This document shows positions 59,730-64,000 of a stretch of DNA of 64,000 bases, piece after piece (positions within the stretch are counted from its first letter, which is position 1; each line of letters opens with the position of its first letter). The position numbers were made by a program, and so were the translations under genes. The stretch comes from an uncultured Verrucomicrobiota bacterium (GTDB taxonomy: Bacteria; Verrucomicrobiota; Kiritimatiellia; CAIVKH01), in assembly GCA_937872895.1 (NCBI GenBank), contig CALMUP010000028.1, positions 1-64,000 on the forward strand, given 5' to 3'. The notes under the pieces were generated by a model. The model made no database searches. It saw nothing but the letters and a program-made list of their open reading frames with translations, and had not been told where the DNA came from.

Positions 59730-60955
59730 GCCAACCGCAACCGCACAAAGCCGCGTTTGCCGGACTTGATGATCAGGCCATCCACCGGGACCACCTTCGC
59801 CTGCACCTCCGTCGCCTTCTCCTCGCCGATCTTGACCGCACCCTGCTGGATCAACCGCTTGGCCTCGCCGTTGCTCGCACACAACCCGCCCGCCACCATC
59901 AGCGCCATCAATCCCGCACGCCCTTCACCATCCAGCAGATCCGGCGTGACCACCAGCTCCGGCATCTCGCTCGGAGCCTGCCCGGCGGAAAAAACCCGGC
60001 GGAACTCCTCGGATACCGCCCGAGCCGCCGCCTCGTCGTGGAACCGCGCCGCCAATGCCGTGGCCAGCCGGTCCTTGGCATCGCGCGGATGCACCGTCCC
60101 GGATTGCACCTCCGACTGCAGCTGTTCAATGGCCTCACGGCCCCACCCCAGCACCAGCCGGAAATACTTCCACATCAAATCGTCGCTGATCGACATCGCC
60201 TTGCCGAAGATGTCCTTGGCCGGTTCGTTGATGCCGATGTAGTTGCCGAGGCTCTTGCTCATCTTGTTGACCCCGTCCAGCCCCTCGATCAGCGGCAGGG
60301 TCATCACCACCTGCGGCTCCTGCCCCATCACCTTCTGAAGCTCCCGGCCCAGCAACAGGTTGAACAACTGGTCTGTACCTCCCAGTTCGACATCCGCCTT
60401 CACCTTGACCGAGTCGTAGGCCTGCACCAGCGGATACAGGAACTCCACCAGCGAGATCGGCTGGTTGGCGGCATACCGCTTCGAGAAATCATCCCGGGCC
60501 AGCAACTGCGCCACCGTGACATGCGCCGATAACCGGATGACCTCCTCGAATCCCATCGGTGAAAGCCAGTTTGAATTGAAGGCAATCTCCGTCTGCTCGC
60601 GGCGCAGGATCCGGAACACTTGTTCCTGGTAAGACAAGGCATTCGCCGCGACCTGCTCACGCGTCAACGGCTTGCGGGTCTGGGAGCGGCCGGACGGATC
60701 CCCGATCATGCCGGTGAAATCGCCAATGATGAACACCACCGTGTGGCCACAGTCCTGGAACCGGCGCAACTGGTTCAACCCCACCACGTGACCGAGATGG
60801 ATATCAGGCGCCGACGGGTCCGCCCCGTATTTGACCCGCAATGGCCGGTTGTCACGCCGGGTCGTTTCCAGTTTGCGCTTCAACTCCTCGCGGGAAAACA
60901 AATCAACGGCGTTTTCCGCCAGCAGCTCCAGTTGTTCCTCGATCGCTTTCGTCAT
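59726..60955 (-). CDS. tyrS: Tyrosyl-tRNA synthetase
   Basis: A class I synthetase of 409 residues. The HIGH element is HLGHVVGLNQLRRFQ, the tyrosine pocket includes FLYPLVQAYDSVKV and the GGTDQLFNLLLGRELQ loop, and the KMSKS loop is GVNKMSKSLGNYI. The C-terminal part (about 340-409) has an S4-like RNA-binding domain (CASNGEAKRLIQQGAVKIGEEKA). It resembles the TyrZ-like branch in length. It is coupled to the Nudix gene at its 3' end and separated from rpsA upstream by a terminator. Confidence 0.95.
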   Translation of the reverse strand: MTKAIEEQLELLAENAVDLFSREELKRKLETTRRDNRPLRVKYGADPSAPDIHLGHVVGLNQLRRFQDCGHTVVFIIGDFTGMIGDPSGRSQTRKPLTREQVAANALSYQEQVFRILRREQTEIAFNSNWLSPMGFEEVIRLSAHVTVAQLLARDDFSKRYAANQPISLVEFLYPLVQAYDSVKVKADVELGGTDQLFNLLLGRELQKVMGQEPQVVMTLPLIEGLDGVNKMSKSLGNYIGINEPAKDIFGKAMSISDDLMWKYFRLVLGWGREAIEQLQSEVQSGTVHPRDAKDRLATALAARFHDEAAARAVSEEFRRVFSAGQAPSEMPELVVTPDLLDGEGRAGLMALMVAGGLCASNGEAKRLIQQGAVKIGEEKATEVQAKVVPVDGLIIKSGKRGFVRLRLA

Positions 60956-61009
60956 GATCGCCCCATTGTAGGATGCACGCTGAAAAAATCATCAACTTCC
61001 TTTCCGGCA

Positions 61010-61042
61010 AACAAAAACGCCCCGGCCTTTCGAGCCGGGGCG
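61010..61042 (-). terminator. Rho-independent terminator after rpsA
   Basis: On the minus strand GCCCCGGC-tcgaaa-GGCCGGGGC forms a strong stem (61042-61018) followed by GTTTTTGTTT. It begins 26 bases after the rpsA stop. Confidence 0.88.
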
Positions 61043-61067
61043 CAATCGCAGGACGATGGAAGAAGGA

Positions 61068-62795
<1,728 letters not shown>

Positions 62796-63007
62796 AATAA
62801 TTCTCCATTCATCGGCCGCAGCCTCGACACACAGTGCCGAACCAAACCGCGACCATTCACCGGGATACAACAGGTATCCAAGGAAACGCGCACGGTACAG
62901 GGATCACCGGTCAGGAGCAACCAAAATCCCCCCTTTTGCACGGTGCCGGAAAGGTCTGGGAACCTGCATCGTGGTCAACCTCGAAAGGAATTGGCGCAAG
63001 CGCTTCA

Positions 63008-63739
63008 TCACGAACGTATTGTGAAGTCCATGGCCAGCGGTAGATGGTCGCTTAGCGTGGAATCCGGCATCCAGAACCGCTCCGTCTCGATCTGGTTGCT
63101 GCACAGGATGAAATCCAGATGGCGTTTCGGAGCCCAGCTCGGAAACGAGGGCCGGCTCTCCTGGTTTACGTTGCGCAACCCGCTGGCGGCAAGAAAGAGG
63201 TCGATTTCCCGCTCCCCCCAAAGTGCGTTGAAGTCGCCCGCCACGATATGGGGCTTCTTCGTTTCCTTGACCAGCCGGTAGAGCATGGCGAGCTGCTGGT
63301 GGCGGATCCGGAAGCCCAGCGACAGGTGCACGAGAAACACCACCAGATTTTCCATTTCCAATTCGATGACCAATCGCTTGAACCCGCGTTCGAAATAATG
63401 ATAGCGGGCGTCCTGGATCGAATCGCGCGTAATAAAGGCATTCCCCTGCTTGTTCATGACCGGAACCCTCCGGGAGATCCGGCCATGCTCGCTGTACTTG
63501 GTCCGGTAGGCATGATAGTGGCCCAGCGCCTGGGCAATCGCCTCCGCCTGGTTGGTACGACCCGTGCGGTACGAACCACCATCAACCTCCACCAGCCCCA
63601 TGATGTCCGGCTCAAGCGGCTTGATGAACCGGATGATTTCGTCGAGATGCCCGTTGGTGCGGTTGAAGTACCCGCTCCACGGGAGCCGGGGCAGCCGCGC
63701 ACCCGTCGCATACCGGATGTTGTACAACAAGAACCGCAC
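63008..63739 (-). CDS. Endonuclease/exonuclease/phosphatase family protein
   Basis: The 243-residue protein begins directly with the family's first strand (MRFLLYNIRYATG). The metal-binding Glu is in DIMGLVEVDGG, the catalytic GDFNALW is at about residue 165, and HLDFILCS and LSDHLPLAMDF form the final Asp-His pair. The group includes DNase I-like nucleases, sphingomyelinases and inositol phosphatases, so the substrate is open. No signal peptide, so it is cytoplasmic unless anchored. It is divergent from the gene at the window's right edge. Confidence 0.9.
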   Translation of the reverse strand: MRFLLYNIRYATGARLPRLPWSGYFNRTNGHLDEIIRFIKPLEPDIMGLVEVDGGSYRTGRTNQAEAIAQALGHYHAYRTKYSEHGRISRRVPVMNKQGNAFITRDSIQDARYHYFERGFKRLVIELEMENLVVFLVHLSLGFRIRHQQLAMLYRLVKETKKPHIVAGDFNALWGEREIDLFLAASGLRNVNQESRPSFPSWAPKRHLDFILCSNQIETERFWMPDSTLSDHLPLAMDFTIRS

Positions 63740-63824
63740 GCTCTAGACCCGTTTGATCATGATTGCTTCCGACACCACGGCGTACAATACTACTCAATCA
63801 GAACCCTTTCACGGGATTTTTTAT

Positions 63825-64000
63825 ATGGATAAACCGCAGGTGACCGACCTTTACTTCATGGACGCCCGCTCGAGGTTGATCGAGTTGGCTGCCACCCTGG
63901 ACCGGTTGCACCGAGCCAGCGGCGAGACCGACTTCCGCTGGCACTGCCTCATGGACTGCCTGCCGATCCTGCAGGACACGGCCCCGGAAAAAACCGCCCG
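63825..64000 (+). CDS. Hypothetical protein, 5' part
   Basis: An open frame from ATG 63825 runs off the window's right edge. The first 58 residues (MDKPQVTDLYFMDARSRLIE, then LAATLDRLHRASGETDFRWH and CLMDCLPILQDT) are mainly helical and soluble. Similar openings with DLYFMDAR are familiar from conserved hypothetical proteins. A T-rich stretch (GGGATTTTTTATATGG) lies just before the ATG. Function cannot be judged from this part. Confidence 0.65.
   Translation, partial: MDKPQVTDLYFMDARSRLIELAATLDRLHRASGETDFRWHCLMDCLPILQDTAPEKTA

Overview
The window is high-GC bacterial DNA with densely packed genes. It looks like a Gram-negative member of the PVC group, most likely Kiritimatiellota or Verrucomicrobiota. 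This is inferred from the secreted modular protein at the left edge, whose C-terminal layout is common in that group, together with a sulfatase, many signal-peptide outer-membrane proteins, a GH57 protein and a complete Pst/PhoBR system. No rRNA is present to settle the phylum. One tRNA gene, tRNA-Leu(CAG), was found.

Layout. (1) 0-1.3 kb: 3' end of a secreted cell-surface protein. (2) 1.3-12.3 kb: a defence and mobile region, every gene on the minus strand and visibly lower in GC between about 6 and 11 kb. It holds a type III restriction-modification pair, a three-gene operon (D12-class adenine methylase, ParB-like protein, protein with a HEPN-type R-x4-H motif), two decayed defence genes (HNH nuclease and EcoRI-type methylase remnants), two cassette-like units ending in attC-like imperfect palindromes, and a HARE-HTH/nuclease-fold protein. 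Two same-orientation copies of a double TTCCAA/TTGGAA palindrome bracket it. (3) 12.3-19.9 kb: a minus-strand series of envelope proteins, lipoproteins, a secreted HAD phosphatase and an arylsulfatase, with a divergent LysR regulator. (4) 21-37 kb: metabolism and general functions (ilvBN, SAM hydrolase-like protein, folC, accD, ComF, M28 peptidase, GH57, acylphosphatase, signal peptidase). (5) 36.4-48.3 kb: a long minus-strand series with overlapping genes, running trpS-scpA-scpB-chorismate mutase-hisC-aroF-tyrA-aroA-cmk-plsC, with an IspD-like gene beyond it and BtpA and M42 genes before it. (6) 48.4-58.9 kb, plus strand: photolyase, then phoB-phoR-porin-pstS-pstC-pstA-pstB-phoU, a complete phosphate-starvation module. 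(7) 59-64 kb: GYD protein, Nudix, tyrS, rpsA, an EEP-family nuclease/phosphatase and the start of one more gene.

How the genes work together. In the aromatic operon the stop of one gene overlaps the start of the next (several ATGA junctions), so DAHP synthase, EPSP synthase, prephenate dehydrogenase, chorismate mutase and an aminotransferase are probably made together, with a CMP kinase and an acyltransferase at the end. The Pho module would sense and import phosphate; hairpins flanking pstS fit higher expression of the binding protein than of the permease. The strongest candidate for an undescribed system is the methylase-ParB-HEPN operon at 6.15-8.83 kb, inside a region that looks like a place where defence genes are exchanged.
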